DNA of 43,900 bases from positions 1-43,900 of the forward strand of contig CAJWVJ010000004.1 in NCBI GenBank assembly GCA_913048595.1, in the 5' to 3' direction. The position numbers and the translations under genes were made by a program. Under the pieces are notes generated by a model. That model was given only the letters and a program-made list of their open reading frames with translations. It was not told where the DNA came from and ran no database searches. The DNA is from an uncultured Alphaproteobacteria bacterium (GTDB lineage Bacteria > Pseudomonadota > Alphaproteobacteria > Puniceispirillales > Puniceispirillaceae). Every line of letters starts with the position of its first letter. Position 1 is the stretch's first letter. Below are positions 9,517 to 19,436 of this stretch, one piece after another.

Positions 9517-10836
9517 ATGGTGATGCTGGCGACCGAAATCGTCGAGGCGATCCGCGAGGGCCGGATGACGGCCCGCCAGGTTGTCGAGGACAGTCTGGCC
9601 AGGATCGAGGCGGATGCCGCGCTCTGCGCCTGGGTCCATATCGACGCCGAGGCGGCGCTCGCGAAGGCCGATGAATGTGACAGGCTGCGCCAGCACGGCA
9701 AGCCGCTCGGGCGGCTTCACGGCGTGCCTGTCGGGCTCAAGGACATCATCGATGCCGCCGGTCTGCCCTGCGAATGCGGGGCAGAGGCGATGAAGGGCCG
9801 GATGCCGGAGCGTGACAGCCGGATTGCGGCCGCGCTCCGCGCCGAGGGCGCCATTATCATCGGCAAGACGGTCACCACCGAGCTCGCCTTCATGCAGCCC
9901 GCGGCGACCCGCAACCCGCATAATCCGGCGCATACGCCGGGCGGCTCCTCATCGGGGTCGGCGGCGGCTGTCGGGGCCGGGCATGTGCCGCTTGCCGTCG
10001 GCTCGCAGACCAACGGGTCGGTCAGCCGTCCGGCTTCCTTCTGCGGGACATTCTCGATCAAGCCGACGGCCGGGGTGATCCCGCGCTCGGGCGTTCTCGC
10101 CACCTCCGAAACCCTCGACCAGATGGGTGTCTTCGGCCGTTCGCTCGAGGATATCGGCCTGCTGTGCGATGTCATCGGCGGCTATGACCCGGCTGATTCC
10201 GCCTCCTACCCGCGGCCGCGGCCGCGCATGCAGGACGGGGCCACGGCCGATGCGCCGCTGCCGCCGAATTTCATCTGGTTCGACATGCCCTATTTCGACC
10301 GACTGTCGCCTGCCGCGCGCGACGGCATGGAGGAACTTCTCGGCGCGCTCGGCGACCGGGTGGAGCGGATCGACGCCGCCGAGTCCTTTGCCGGTTTCAT
10401 TGCCGCGCAGAAGATCATTCACGGCCATGAATACGACCGGCATCTTGGCTGGATTCTCGACGAGAACCCGGACGGGATCAGCAAGGGGTCGCGGGACGCC
10501 ATCGCCCTTGGCCGCAGCTATGGCGAGGCCGCCTATGAGGAGGCGCAGGGCATGCGCCACCAGGCCATGAGCTTTTTCGCCACCCTGTTCACCGAGTTCG
10601 ATGCGGTGATCTCGCCGGCCGCGCTCGGCGAGGCGCCGCTGTTCGAAGAGGGCACGGGCGATCCCATCTGCCAGACCATTTTCACCCTTGCCGGGCTGCC
10701 GACGGTGACGCTGCCGCTTCTGGTGGGTGACAACGACCTTCCCATCGGCGTACAGTTGGCTGGAGGGGCCGAGGAGGATGACCGCCTTCTTCGCACTTCC
10801 AACTGGCTTGTCAGCGCGCTGAGTTCGGAAACCTGA
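9517..10836 (+). CDS. amidase signature family protein
   Basis: GLKDIIDAAG, GGSSSGSAAAVGAGHVPLAVGSQTNGSVSRPASFCG. Confidence 0.9.
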   Translation: MVMLATEIVEAIREGRMTARQVVEDSLARIEADAALCAWVHIDAEAALAKADECDRLRQHGKPLGRLHGVPVGLKDIIDAAGLPCECGAEAMKGRMPERDSRIAAALRAEGAIIIGKTVTTELAFMQPAATRNPHNPAHTPGGSSSGSAAAVGAGHVPLAVGSQTNGSVSRPASFCGTFSIKPTAGVIPRSGVLATSETLDQMGVFGRSLEDIGLLCDVIGGYDPADSASYPRPRPRMQDGATADAPLPPNFIWFDMPYFDRLSPAARDGMEELLGALGDRVERIDAAESFAGFIAAQKIIHGHEYDRHLGWILDENPDGISKGSRDAIALGRSYGEAAYEEAQGMRHQAMSFFATLFTEFDAVISPAALGEAPLFEEGTGDPICQTIFTLAGLPTVTLPLLVGDNDLPIGVQLAGGAEEDDRLLRTSNWLVSALSSET

Positions 10837-10872
10837 CGCCAGACGACACGACCGGAGATTCGAGGAAACGCC

Positions 10873-11073
10873 ATGCTTTCAAGACCCGCAAAACTGATCA
10901 CCGCCGCCATCGGCACCGTGCTTGTGATGATCTTCGTCTTCGGCCTTGCCGACAGCATTTCCAGCGGCTTCGCCGGGTTCTGGGGCGGCCTGCCCTTCTG
11001 GGTCATCGCGCTGATCGTGATGTCCGCCGCCGCCTATGATTTCTGGGACGAGACCATCCGCAAGAAGGACTGA
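10873..11073 (+). CDS. small two-TM membrane protein (66 aa)
   Basis: Two hydrophobic segments, downstream of the amidase on the same strand. Confidence 0.5.
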   Translation: MLSRPAKLITAAIGTVLVMIFVFGLADSISSGFAGFWGGLPFWVIALIVMSAAAYDFWDETIRKKD

Positions 11074-11087
11074 GGTCCCGGTAAGGT

Positions 11088-11477
11088 TCACCCCCCGCTC
11101 AGCGCGTTCAGGATCGGGCAGTCCGGCCTGTGGTCGCCGTCGCATGAGGCGGCAAGCGAAGACAGCTCGTCCTTCAGCGACTGAAGCTCCGCCAGCCGCG
11201 CGTCAATCTCGCCGATCTTCTTGATGGTCAGCGCCTTCACCTCGCGGCTTGGCCTGTTGCGGTCCTCATAGAGCCCGAGCAGTTCACGACATTCCCCGAC
11301 CGAGAAATCGAACCGCCGCGCCTTGCCGACAAACTGCAGCTTGGCGACATCATCCTCGCCATAATCGCGATATCCCGTCGCCGCGTCCTGCCGCGGGCTC
11401 ACCATCCCGATATTCGCGTAATAGCGCACGGTCTTGACCGTCAGCCCGGCGCGCCGCGCCGCTTCACCGATCTGCAT
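11088..11477 (-). CDS. cueR: MerR-family copper-responsive regulator, CueR-like
   Basis: MQIGEAARRAGLTVKTVRYYANIGMVSP HTH; C-terminal CDGDHRPDCPIL matches the CueR metal loop (Cys-x7-Cys); starts near a CueR-type operator. Confidence 0.82.
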   Translation of the reverse strand: MQIGEAARRAGLTVKTVRYYANIGMVSPRQDAATGYRDYGEDDVAKLQFVGKARRFDFSVGECRELLGLYEDRNRPSREVKALTIKKIGEIDARLAELQSLKDELSSLAASCDGDHRPDCPILNALSGG

Positions 11478-11500
11478 GGAGGCCTCCTTCATTTTTGCCC

Positions 11501-11531
11501 TTTACCCTCCCCTTGGTGGAGGGTCTATCTG
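11501..11531 (+). promoter_or_regulatory. CueR-type promoter/operator
   Basis: ACCCTCC-CCTTGGT-GGAGGGT dyad at 11504-11524 between TTTACC (-35) and TATCTG (-10) with 19-bp spacing; closely resembles the E. coli copA CueR site. Confidence 0.75.
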
Positions 11532-11550
11532 TACCATTAGGGAGGCGTGA

Positions 11551-11997
11551 ATGACAGCCCTTGCGCAGACATTTGGAATCAGCTGGCGCTGCCGTCACAC
11601 CTGGTGGCGGGCGAGCTATAACACCTTGTGGTGCCTGCTGGGATGCGCCATCGGCGATCTCGGCACCATCCTGTTCTTTCAGATGACCGGGATTCCCTGG
11701 CCGGTCTGGGCGATCATGAGCCTTGCCATCATGAACGGGCTGCTGACCTCGATCGCGCTTGAAACGGTAATCCTGGCGCGGCAGATGCCGTTGCCACTCG
11801 CGCTGAAGACGGCGCTCGGCATGTCGCTGATCTCGATGATCGGGATGGAGCTGGCGATGAATGTCACCGATGTGGCGCTGACCGGCGGCGCGGTGCTGAC
11901 CTGGTGGGTGGTGCCGGTCATGCTGGCGGCCGGCTTCATCACGCCGCTTCCCTATAATTACTGGCGCCTGAAGGCGCTTGGCAAGGCCTGCCACTGA
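11551..11997 (+). CDS. DUF4396-like membrane protein
   Basis: WRASYNTLWCLLGCAIGDLGTILFF...MELAMNVTDVAL pattern; RBS GGAGG just upstream. Confidence 0.72.
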   Translation: MTALAQTFGISWRCRHTWWRASYNTLWCLLGCAIGDLGTILFFQMTGIPWPVWAIMSLAIMNGLLTSIALETVILARQMPLPLALKTALGMSLISMIGMELAMNVTDVALTGGAVLTWWVVPVMLAAGFITPLPYNYWRLKALGKACH

Positions 11998-12011
11998 CGG
12001 GGAATGTCCGG

Positions 12012-12494
12012 ATGACTCGCTATCTGACCGCCATAGGTGCAGCTACGCTGACGTTGGGAACGGCGGCCTACATGACGATCGGCGGGCCGGGGGTGCTGGC
12101 GGATCATGCACTGCGCCCTGATGACAGCCGGCTGGTGGCGCTTGGATCGACTATCTATGTCGAGAATTGCGCCTCCTGCCACGGGGCGCGGCTGGAAGGC
12201 CAGGCGAACTGGCGCGCCCGAGATGCCGACGGCAGGCTGCCGGCCCCGCCACATGACGAGACAGGCCATACATGGCATCATCCTGACAGCTATCTGTTTC
12301 TGCTGACGAAATACGGGATCGAGGCGATGATCGGGCGGCCCTATCCGAACAACATGCCGGCCTATGAGGATGATTTGTCCGACGAGCAGATCATCGCCGT
12401 GCTGTCCTATATCAAGAGCCGGTGGCCGGATCAGGTCAGGCGCCGGCATGATCAGATCAATGACCGCGCTGCCGCGCGGCAAGAGAAAGGCTGA
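12012..12494 (+). CDS. class I c-type cytochrome
   Basis: Signal/anchor then ENCASCHG haem motif; Met ligand candidate NNMPAYED. Confidence 0.8.
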   Translation: MTRYLTAIGAATLTLGTAAYMTIGGPGVLADHALRPDDSRLVALGSTIYVENCASCHGARLEGQANWRARDADGRLPAPPHDETGHTWHHPDSYLFLLTKYGIEAMIGRPYPNNMPAYEDDLSDEQIIAVLSYIKSRWPDQVRRRHDQINDRAAARQEKG

Positions 12495-12497
12495 CCC

Positions 12498-12848
12498 GTG
12501 ACCCGTTTGATTCTTGCCATGTTTCTCAGCCTGTCGCTTCCGCATCTGGCGGCGGCACATTCGCCGCTGCTGTCATCCAGCCCGGCGGATGGCGAGGCCG
12601 TCGCCGCCGCGCCGGACGCCTTGAAGATGCGTTTCAAGGGCAGGGCGAGGCTTGTCCGCTTCACCCTGTCGGGCGAGGCGGCGGGCGATATCGCGCTTGG
12701 CAGGGATCATCTGGTGATCGAGTCGCAGACCCACAGCATCACGCTTCCCGACCTTGCTGCAGATGATTATCAAGTGCGGTGGCGGGCGATGAGCGCCGAC
12801 GGCCATGTCATCAAGGGCGGCCTGTCCTTTACTATCCATGCCAAGTGA
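12498..12848 (+). CDS. copC: CopC-domain copper resistance protein
   Basis: Signal peptide then AHSPLLSSSPADGE and SADGHVIKGGLSFTI. Confidence 0.85.
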   Translation: MTRLILAMFLSLSLPHLAAAHSPLLSSSPADGEAVAAAPDALKMRFKGRARLVRFTLSGEAAGDIALGRDHLVIESQTHSITLPDLAADDYQVRWRAMSADGHVIKGGLSFTIHAK

Positions 12849-12872
12849 CGGATTCGGACCGGCAGGGACAAG

Positions 12873-13751
12873 ATGATCGAGATCTGGACCATCCTGACTC
12901 CTGTCCTGCGGTTTGCCTTCTTTCCGGCGCTGCTTCTTGCCGTCGGCGGGGTGGTGTTTTCGATGCTCATGGCACGGCATCTTGGCCAAGCGGGACAGGA
13001 TTACACCGCCCGCGTGACAGGCCGCGCCGCCCTTGTCGGGCTCGGCCTCGCGGCGGCGCAGGTGCCGGCAGCGGCAGGGAACCTTGCCGGCGACCTGCCC
13101 GGGATGATCGACCCCATGCTGATCGCCCTTGTTATGGAGACGCCGACAGGCGCGGCGGCAAGCATGGGTGCGGCCGGCTTCCTGCTGATCCTTGTGGTCG
13201 AGAAATTTGCCAACGACCCCCTGCATCCCGCAAGGATCACCGGCCCCGGCCTCGTCATCCTGTCCATGATGCTCGCCGGCCATGTGAACATGGGTGGCCG
13301 CCTTGCCGCGATCCTGCTGGCGTTGCATCTTTTGGGGCTTTCCTTCTGGATGGGGGCGCTGTTGCCGCTTCGCACGATGAGCCGTGACCCTGCGGCTTAT
13401 GGCGGGCTGCCGGCGCTTGCCGGTCTGGCCGGGGCTTTTGGCAGGATCGCGGGCTGGCTGGTGCCCATGCTGGTTGTCGCCGGCCTTGCCTATGCAGCCA
13501 TTCTTCTAGGGTCGGCCAGCGCGGTGCTGACGACATCATACGGCAATCTTCTGCTGGTGAAGGTCGGGATTGTCGGTGTCTTGCTGGCGCTTGCCTCGCG
13601 CAACCGCTGGCGGCTTGTTCCGGCGATAGGAGACGGCAAGCCCGCCGCTGCGGACCGGCTTGCCCAGTCGATCGCATGGGAAATTCTGGCGGTCTTCGGA
13701 ATCCTTGCGGCCACCAGCCTGATGACGACATCCGTCACATTGCCGGGCTGA
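12873..13751 (+). CDS. copD: CopD-family membrane protein
   Basis: Multi-TM, CopD-like; directly follows copC. Confidence 0.78.
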   Translation: MIEIWTILTPVLRFAFFPALLLAVGGVVFSMLMARHLGQAGQDYTARVTGRAALVGLGLAAAQVPAAAGNLAGDLPGMIDPMLIALVMETPTGAAASMGAAGFLLILVVEKFANDPLHPARITGPGLVILSMMLAGHVNMGGRLAAILLALHLLGLSFWMGALLPLRTMSRDPAAYGGLPALAGLAGAFGRIAGWLVPMLVVAGLAYAAILLGSASAVLTTSYGNLLLVKVGIVGVLLALASRNRWRLVPAIGDGKPAAADRLAQSIAWEILAVFGILAATSLMTTSVTLPG

Positions 13752-13758
13752 GCGCCGC

Positions 13759-14214
13759 CTAGAACAGTGGTTCGCGGGCTTCCTTGACGCAGGCGTACCG
13801 TTCCACGACAAGCGTCGATTTCTCGTCCGATGTCTGCGAATAGCCCTCGAACATGGCATCGCCGCTTGTCCGCGAAATGAAGGCCTGGCGGCTGCTGTTG
13901 CCGTCGTCGATCTCGCAGGCGATCTTCAGGTCGGACAGCTTGCACTGGGACGGCCCGAACAGCACCTCGCCCGACGGATGGTCCATGATCGTGGCGCGCC
14001 TGGAATTCCTGATGTGGATATGAATCCGCCGGTCCGAATCGCGACGCTCTTCGATTTCCAGATCGCTGGGCGAGAAGGCCAGCAGGCGCGAGCGCGCCTC
14101 GCCGGAACATTGAAGTACGAAATTCTCGTCCACAGCAGCGGTGGCGGGGCCTGCCAGTGCCGAAATGGCCATCGAAAGTCCGGCAAGTGATATCAGCAAA
14201 CGGGTGTGGGTCAT
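13759..14214 (-). CDS. secreted hypothetical protein
   Basis: Signal peptide MTHTRLLISLAGLSMAISALAGPATAA; no family recognised. Confidence 0.6.
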   Translation of the reverse strand: MTHTRLLISLAGLSMAISALAGPATAAVDENFVLQCSGEARSRLLAFSPSDLEIEERRDSDRRIHIHIRNSRRATIMDHPSGEVLFGPSQCKLSDLKIACEIDDGNSSRQAFISRTSGDAMFEGYSQTSDEKSTLVVERYACVKEAREPLF

Positions 14215-14476
14215 CATCTGTCTTGGCCATCCGTGCGGCGCGGGACATGTCATGTCCCGCCTCGTTATTGCTTCAGAAAATCCGGCCCTTCCGCTTCCCA
14301 TTGACTGTCAAAAACTGTCCGGCACCGCATGTCGGGCCAGACCTTCAGCCCCGCAGTTTTCAGGGCATTTACCTTTTCAAGCAATATCTAATGAAGCCGA
14401 TTTTTCCCAGTCGGACAGGGAGATGGTTTGGCTCTCGGACTTGTGTTTTCGGGGGTTCATGCGCTATCCCTGATCC

Positions 14477-15496
14477 ATGTCAGGGTTTATTGAAAAGACC
14501 GTTGCCGAGCAGGGGTTTGCCGCCAGCTGGAAGCTGCATATGGCGCCGCTGGTCGAGGGCGCGTCGCGGCGCCGGCATCGGCAGATGCTGTTTGGCAGCG
14601 TTGTCACCGGGCTGGCGCTGGGGCTTGGAGGCGCGGCGCTGTTCCTCGCACAGGCTGTTCCCCCGGACAGCCCGTTCGCACAGCCGCTGTTCCTGGCGCT
14701 GGTCCTTGCCCTTGCCGCGCTTGCCGCGATTGCCAGCTGGCTCTCGATGCTGGAGCGGGATGCCTCGCTGCCTGATGCGGCCATGGCCGCGGTGGAAACG
14801 CATTTTGCCGCGCTGTTCACATCTGATGAGAACGCGGCTTTTGCCGAGGTCGTTCTTCAGGACCTTGTCTCTGACGGCGTTCTCGATGACGCGGATTACC
14901 GGGTCATGACTCATCATGCGGGAAGCTATCGCGGATGCCGGATCCGGTTGATCACGGCGCAGGGCACCGCCACCAGGATGGCCTCCGGCACCGCAGGGCG
15001 GCGTGATCTTGTCGTTGCCCGCGTCAGCCTTCCCGTGACCATGACGGGGCGCGTCAATATTGACACCGACCGCAGCCATCTGCCCACTGATGCGCTGTCC
15101 TGCCATGTCGACCATAACCAGTTCGACCATATCTTCGGCATCACCTGCAGTGACCGCATGGCCACGGAGCAGATTGTGAATGCACGGCTGGCGGAAAATC
15201 TGCTGATGGTTCAGCAACAGCTTGCCAACCCGTTGAACAGCAGGGCGGCGAAAGGGCTTCGCGTCGCCGTCCAGATCGCAGAAGGCAGCCTGCATCTTGT
15301 TGTTCAGGAACCGACGCGAGAGGCTGATGGCACCGGCTCCGGAATCGCCGGGGTCGAAGGCCTTGCCCGCAGGCTGATCATGCGCTTCGCCACGGTGCCG
15401 GGCCTTGTCGATGTTCTTCACGGTGATTCCGGCAACCCGCCCGCCTTCGCCTCGCTGGCGGTTCCGGAGCAGTCCGGCCCACGGATCTCGTTCTGA
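14477..15496 (+). CDS. DUF3137-like membrane protein
   Basis: Two N-terminal TMs followed by a soluble domain (YRGCRIRLITAQ...); family assignment tentative. Confidence 0.5.
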   Translation: MSGFIEKTVAEQGFAASWKLHMAPLVEGASRRRHRQMLFGSVVTGLALGLGGAALFLAQAVPPDSPFAQPLFLALVLALAALAAIASWLSMLERDASLPDAAMAAVETHFAALFTSDENAAFAEVVLQDLVSDGVLDDADYRVMTHHAGSYRGCRIRLITAQGTATRMASGTAGRRDLVVARVSLPVTMTGRVNIDTDRSHLPTDALSCHVDHNQFDHIFGITCSDRMATEQIVNARLAENLLMVQQQLANPLNSRAAKGLRVAVQIAEGSLHLVVQEPTREADGTGSGIAGVEGLARRLIMRFATVPGLVDVLHGDSGNPPAFASLAVPEQSGPRISF

Positions 15497-15609
15497 CCTT
15501 TCACGCAACTGTTTTTGCATTCTTTTGCAGTTGGCATCACAGTGCGTCGTCGGTTAAATCACGGTGTTCTGCTTCAATCTTTCGCGCTCCGGCACGCCCT
15601 GGTGACAAT

Positions 15610-16359
15610 ATGAAACTATCCGACTTCACGGCGCTGACCTTTGACTGCTACGGCACGCTCATTGATTGGGAGACCGGCATGGTGAACGGGCTTCGCCCGC
15701 TGACCGACAGGATTGCCGCGCACACCGGCGACGCGCCGGCACGCAACATGATCCTCGAGGCGCATGCCCGCCACGAATCCGCACAGCAGCGCCAGACCCC
15801 CGCAAAGCGGTACAGCGATCTTCTTGCCTGCGTTTATCGCCGGCTTGCCGAGGAATGGAACATCGCTGTCAGTTGGGACGAGGCGATGACCTATGGCCAT
15901 TCTGTCGAGCACTGGCCAGCCTTTGCCGACTCCGCGGCCGCGCTTGCCTATCTCAAGCAGCATTTCCAGCTCGTGATCCTGTCCAATGTCGATAATGCCA
16001 GCTTTGCCCATAGCCATGCGAGGCTTGGCGTTGAATTCGACGGCATCTATACCGCCGAGGATGTCGGAAGCTACAAGCCTGACGATGCGAATTTCACCTA
16101 TATGCTGGACAAGCTCGCATCACGCGGCGTCGCGCCGGACGACATCCTGCACACGGCGGAAAGCATGTTTCACGACCATGCGCCGGCAAACCGGCATGGT
16201 CTCAGGAATTGCTGGATTTATCGCCGGCATGCGGATGAGGGGTTTGGCGCCACGATGAACCCGGGTGATATGCCGTCCTATGACTTCCGCTTCAACAGCA
16301 TGGCCGAGATGGTCGAGGCGCACCGCGCCGAACTGGCGGGCCTGACCCCGAACGCCTAA
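15610..16359 (+). CDS. haloacid dehalogenase type II / HAD hydrolase
   Basis: LTFDCYGTLIDWE nucleophile motif, LSNVDNASF, SYKPDDANF. Confidence 0.85.
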   Translation: MKLSDFTALTFDCYGTLIDWETGMVNGLRPLTDRIAAHTGDAPARNMILEAHARHESAQQRQTPAKRYSDLLACVYRRLAEEWNIAVSWDEAMTYGHSVEHWPAFADSAAALAYLKQHFQLVILSNVDNASFAHSHARLGVEFDGIYTAEDVGSYKPDDANFTYMLDKLASRGVAPDDILHTAESMFHDHAPANRHGLRNCWIYRRHADEGFGATMNPGDMPSYDFRFNSMAEMVEAHRAELAGLTPNA

Positions 16360-16646
16360 AGGCCCTTCAGAACCCTGATGTCGCGGTCCGCCGCGTCGCC
16401 GAGAATCGCCAGCGCCTTTTTGTAGCTGTCGCTGCTATAGGCGTTCATGGCGGCTTCGGCGCTCGGAAACTCGATGAGAACGGTGCGGGTCGGCTGGTCC
16501 CCTTCGAGCATCGCCTCGGGCATGCCCCGCGCCAGGAATACCCCGCCATTTTCGGTGATCGCCACACCGGCCTGTTCGGCATATTTCGCCAGCCTGTCGG
16601 CATCGTGAATTGTCTTGTAAACAGCCAGCCAGTAACCCTTGCTCAT
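16356..16646 (-). CDS. DUF1330 family protein
   Basis: GYWLAVYKTIHDADRLAKYAEQ...RTVLIEFPSAEAAMNAYSSDSYKKA. Confidence 0.85.
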   Translation of the reverse strand: MSKGYWLAVYKTIHDADRLAKYAEQAGVAITENGGVFLARGMPEAMLEGDQPTRTVLIEFPSAEAAMNAYSSDSYKKALAILGDAADRDIRVLKGL

Positions 16647-16711
16647 CTCTGTCCTCCGGTAGATGCGTCGGTGACAAGGCTCTTACATGCGCCGGCGTGC
16701 GTCAACCCGGC

Positions 16712-17680
16712 TCAGCGCTGGCGATAGGCGTTCGACGTGTGTCGCCTGTTCAGCACGGCCTCGCGCCAGAAGACGACAAGGCCGCTGGCAAGGATCAGCC
16801 CGGTGCCTGTCCAGCCGACGGGGTCGGGCCAGGTGCCGAAAATGGTCACGCCCCAGATAATGGACATGACCAGCGCCACATATTCAAACGGCGCGATCAC
16901 CGCCGCCTGGCTGACACGGTAGGCCTGGCTGACGCAGTAGCCGCCGACGGCACTGCTCAGCCCGATGATCAGCAGGATCGGGATGTCGGATAACGGCGGC
17001 ATCACCCAGGCCCGAAGCAGGAAATCAAGCGACCCGCCATCCCCGGGGGCCAGTCTGCCATCGCCGAAGGCCAGCCCCATGAACAGCCCGACCATCAGGA
17101 ACACGCCCTGAATATAGACCGACAGGGTGCTGGCGGATTCCGTGCCGCCCATCCGCCGGGACAGCATATGGATTCCGGCATAGCAGACAGCTGCCAGAAG
17201 CGGCAGCACCGCCACAATCTGGAAGCTTGCCGAGGTCGGGCGCAGCATGACAATCGCACCCAGAAGACCGATGGCGGTCGCCGACCAGCGGAACTTTCCG
17301 ACCTTCTCGCCAAGAAAGATCACCGAGAACATGGTGATCACAATGGGGGCGATGAAGAACAACGCGGTGGCGTCGGACAGCGGCATCACCGCGAGCCCCA
17401 TGAAGAAGAAGGAGTTGGCAAGAACGACAAGAAGGCCGCGCGCCAGATGAAGCGGCAGCTTGCGGGTGCGAAGCCGCCTGTACCCGCCTTCAAGCGGCAC
17501 CAGAATAGCAAGGCTTATGATCAGCGAGATGGCGGCGCGGAACATCACGATCTCGTGCAGAGGGTAGGTCCCGCTGATGAATTTGATGCTGACGTCGTTA
17601 ATCGAAAAGGAGATCGAGGCGGTGACGGCGCAGATGATGCCAAGCTGCGTCTGCGACGACGTTTGCGAAGAATCTGTCAC
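16712..17680 (-). CDS. EamA/DMT-family transporter
   Basis: Ten-TM pattern with two EamA repeats. Confidence 0.85.
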   Translation of the reverse strand: MTDSSQTSSQTQLGIICAVTASISFSINDVSIKFISGTYPLHEIVMFRAAISLIISLAILVPLEGGYRRLRTRKLPLHLARGLLVVLANSFFFMGLAVMPLSDATALFFIAPIVITMFSVIFLGEKVGKFRWSATAIGLLGAIVMLRPTSASFQIVAVLPLLAAVCYAGIHMLSRRMGGTESASTLSVYIQGVFLMVGLFMGLAFGDGRLAPGDGGSLDFLLRAWVMPPLSDIPILLIIGLSSAVGGYCVSQAYRVSQAAVIAPFEYVALVMSIIWGVTIFGTWPDPVGWTGTGLILASGLVVFWREAVLNRRHTSNAYRQR

Positions 17681-17846
17681 GCGATGTCCCTCGCCGAAAG
17701 GCGAACCAGTCCTGCCAAGACGATGCGCCCTTTGCCGGCATGCGGCAAGCTGTTTGCGCGGCCTTCATGCGCCTGTCCGGCCATTGTGGCCTGTCCTCCA
17801 GGCGGCTATCGTCAGGTGTCAACGACCAAGCCACAAGGAGCCTGTG

Positions 17847-18449
17847 ATGATCCTCTATTCCGCGCCTGCCTCGCCCTTTGGCCGCAAGGTCAAGCTTGCT
17901 GCCCATTGCCTTGGACTGATCGACCAGATCACCGTGCGCCCCACCGACACGCGCGACCCCGAGGATGAGATACGGACGGTCAATCCGCTTGGCAAAATTC
18001 CCGCTCTGGTGGCGGACGGGCAGACGCTCTATGACAGCCGGGTGATCCTTGAATATCTGGATTCAGTGGCAGGCGGCGGCAAGCTGGCCCCGGCAGACGG
18101 ACCAGCGCGCTTCGAGGTGCTGACCCGAGCCGCGAAGATGGACGGGATGATGGATGCCGCGATTCTCATCGTCTATGAGGCGCGTTTCCGCCCGGCAGGC
18201 ATGCAGGTGGAGAGCGTTCTCGAGGCGCAGCGGGGCAAGATCCTCCGCAGCTTTGCCACTATCGGCGCGGTCACATACGAAAACGGGGCGATGCCGGACC
18301 TTGGCGAGATCGGTCTGGCCTGCCTTCTCGATTATCTGGATTTCCGCCAGCAGCTTGACTGGCGCGACCACGCCCCGCAGCTGGTCTCATGGCTCGCGGA
18401 CTTCGCCGCCGCCGTGCCCGGCTATGAGGCGACGATGCCTGCCGACTAG
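17847..18449 (+). CDS. glutathione S-transferase family protein
   Basis: MILYSAPASPFGRKVKLAAH, NPLGKIPALVADGQTLYDSRVILEYLD. Confidence 0.88.
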   Translation: MILYSAPASPFGRKVKLAAHCLGLIDQITVRPTDTRDPEDEIRTVNPLGKIPALVADGQTLYDSRVILEYLDSVAGGGKLAPADGPARFEVLTRAAKMDGMMDAAILIVYEARFRPAGMQVESVLEAQRGKILRSFATIGAVTYENGAMPDLGEIGLACLLDYLDFRQQLDWRDHAPQLVSWLADFAAAVPGYEATMPAD

Positions 18450-18452
18450 CGG

Positions 18453-19385
18453 TCAGGGGAGCAGGAACAGCAGATAGAGCGTCGCCGGCACGGTGGCGCT
18501 GGCGATGATGGTGGTGATGAAGACAGCCGATGCGGTTCGTCCGGCATAGCCGCCATAATGGTCCGACATCACAAAGGCGTTCGCCGCGATCGGCAGGCAG
18601 GCTGTCAGGATCGCCGTCTTGACCCAGAGCGGATCGACCCCCGGCAGCAGCAGGAAAAAGCCCGCCACCATCAGCGGATGGATGACAAGCCTTGCGAGGC
18701 TGATCGCCGACAGCTCGCCAAAGGCGCGCCGGATCGGCTGGCCATAGACGGTGGCGCCAAGCGCGAACAGAGCGGTTGGCGGCGCGGCGTCGGACAGCAT
18801 GTTGAGAAGAACATTCAGGATTGGCGGTAGCGACAGTCCCGTTGCTGCAAAAGCAAGGCCCAGCACCGCGGAAATCAGCAACGGGTTGCGGCTGACCGTC
18901 TTCAGCGCGCGCCAGACCGTCTGGCCAAGCGCGCCGCCTTCCGCGGCGACGAAATAGCCTGTCAGCACCAGCAGCACAACCGTGTCCAGAGCGAGAATCA
19001 CCGCCATCGGCAGCGCCGCCGCATCTCCGAAGGCCAGGATCGCCAGCGGCACGCCAATATAGCCATAATTCGGATAGGCGGCGTTCAGCCCGAACATGCC
19101 GCCTTCAAGCCGGGTCAGCCGGAACAGCGGCCGTGCCAGAAAGGCCGCGCCGACAAAGATGATGACGGTGGCCAGCTCATACCGCCAGATAAAGCCCCAG
19201 TTCAGGATTTCCAGGGCGTTGCCGGCCCCGATCTTGACGAACACCATCACCGGCATGGCCACGAAAAAGGCGAATCGTGACAGGGTGCGGGCATCCGCCG
19301 GCCCGACAAACCCGACCCGCCGGCAGATCATGCCTAGAAAGATCAGCGCGAAGAACGGGATGGTCAGGGACAGGACAATGGACAT
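18453..19385 (-). CDS. AEC-family (auxin efflux carrier / malonate-type) transporter
   Basis: TM-rich; NYGYIGVPLAILAFG, ACLPIAANAFVMSDHYG. Confidence 0.82.
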   Translation of the reverse strand: MSIVLSLTIPFFALIFLGMICRRVGFVGPADARTLSRFAFFVAMPVMVFVKIGAGNALEILNWGFIWRYELATVIIFVGAAFLARPLFRLTRLEGGMFGLNAAYPNYGYIGVPLAILAFGDAAALPMAVILALDTVVLLVLTGYFVAAEGGALGQTVWRALKTVSRNPLLISAVLGLAFAATGLSLPPILNVLLNMLSDAAPPTALFALGATVYGQPIRRAFGELSAISLARLVIHPLMVAGFFLLLPGVDPLWVKTAILTACLPIAANAFVMSDHYGGYAGRTASAVFITTIIASATVPATLYLLFLLP

Positions 19386-19436
19386 GCGACACCGGAATGT
19401 GGCGGGAACGGTCAGCAAGGCTGAGGCATGTCTGGA

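Noticed and set aside
14305-14319. CTGTCAAAAACTGTC as a second PHO box
   Set aside because: The repeat spacing is 10 bp rather than 11, and the flanking genes (hypothetical secreted protein, DUF3137-like) give no phosphate link.
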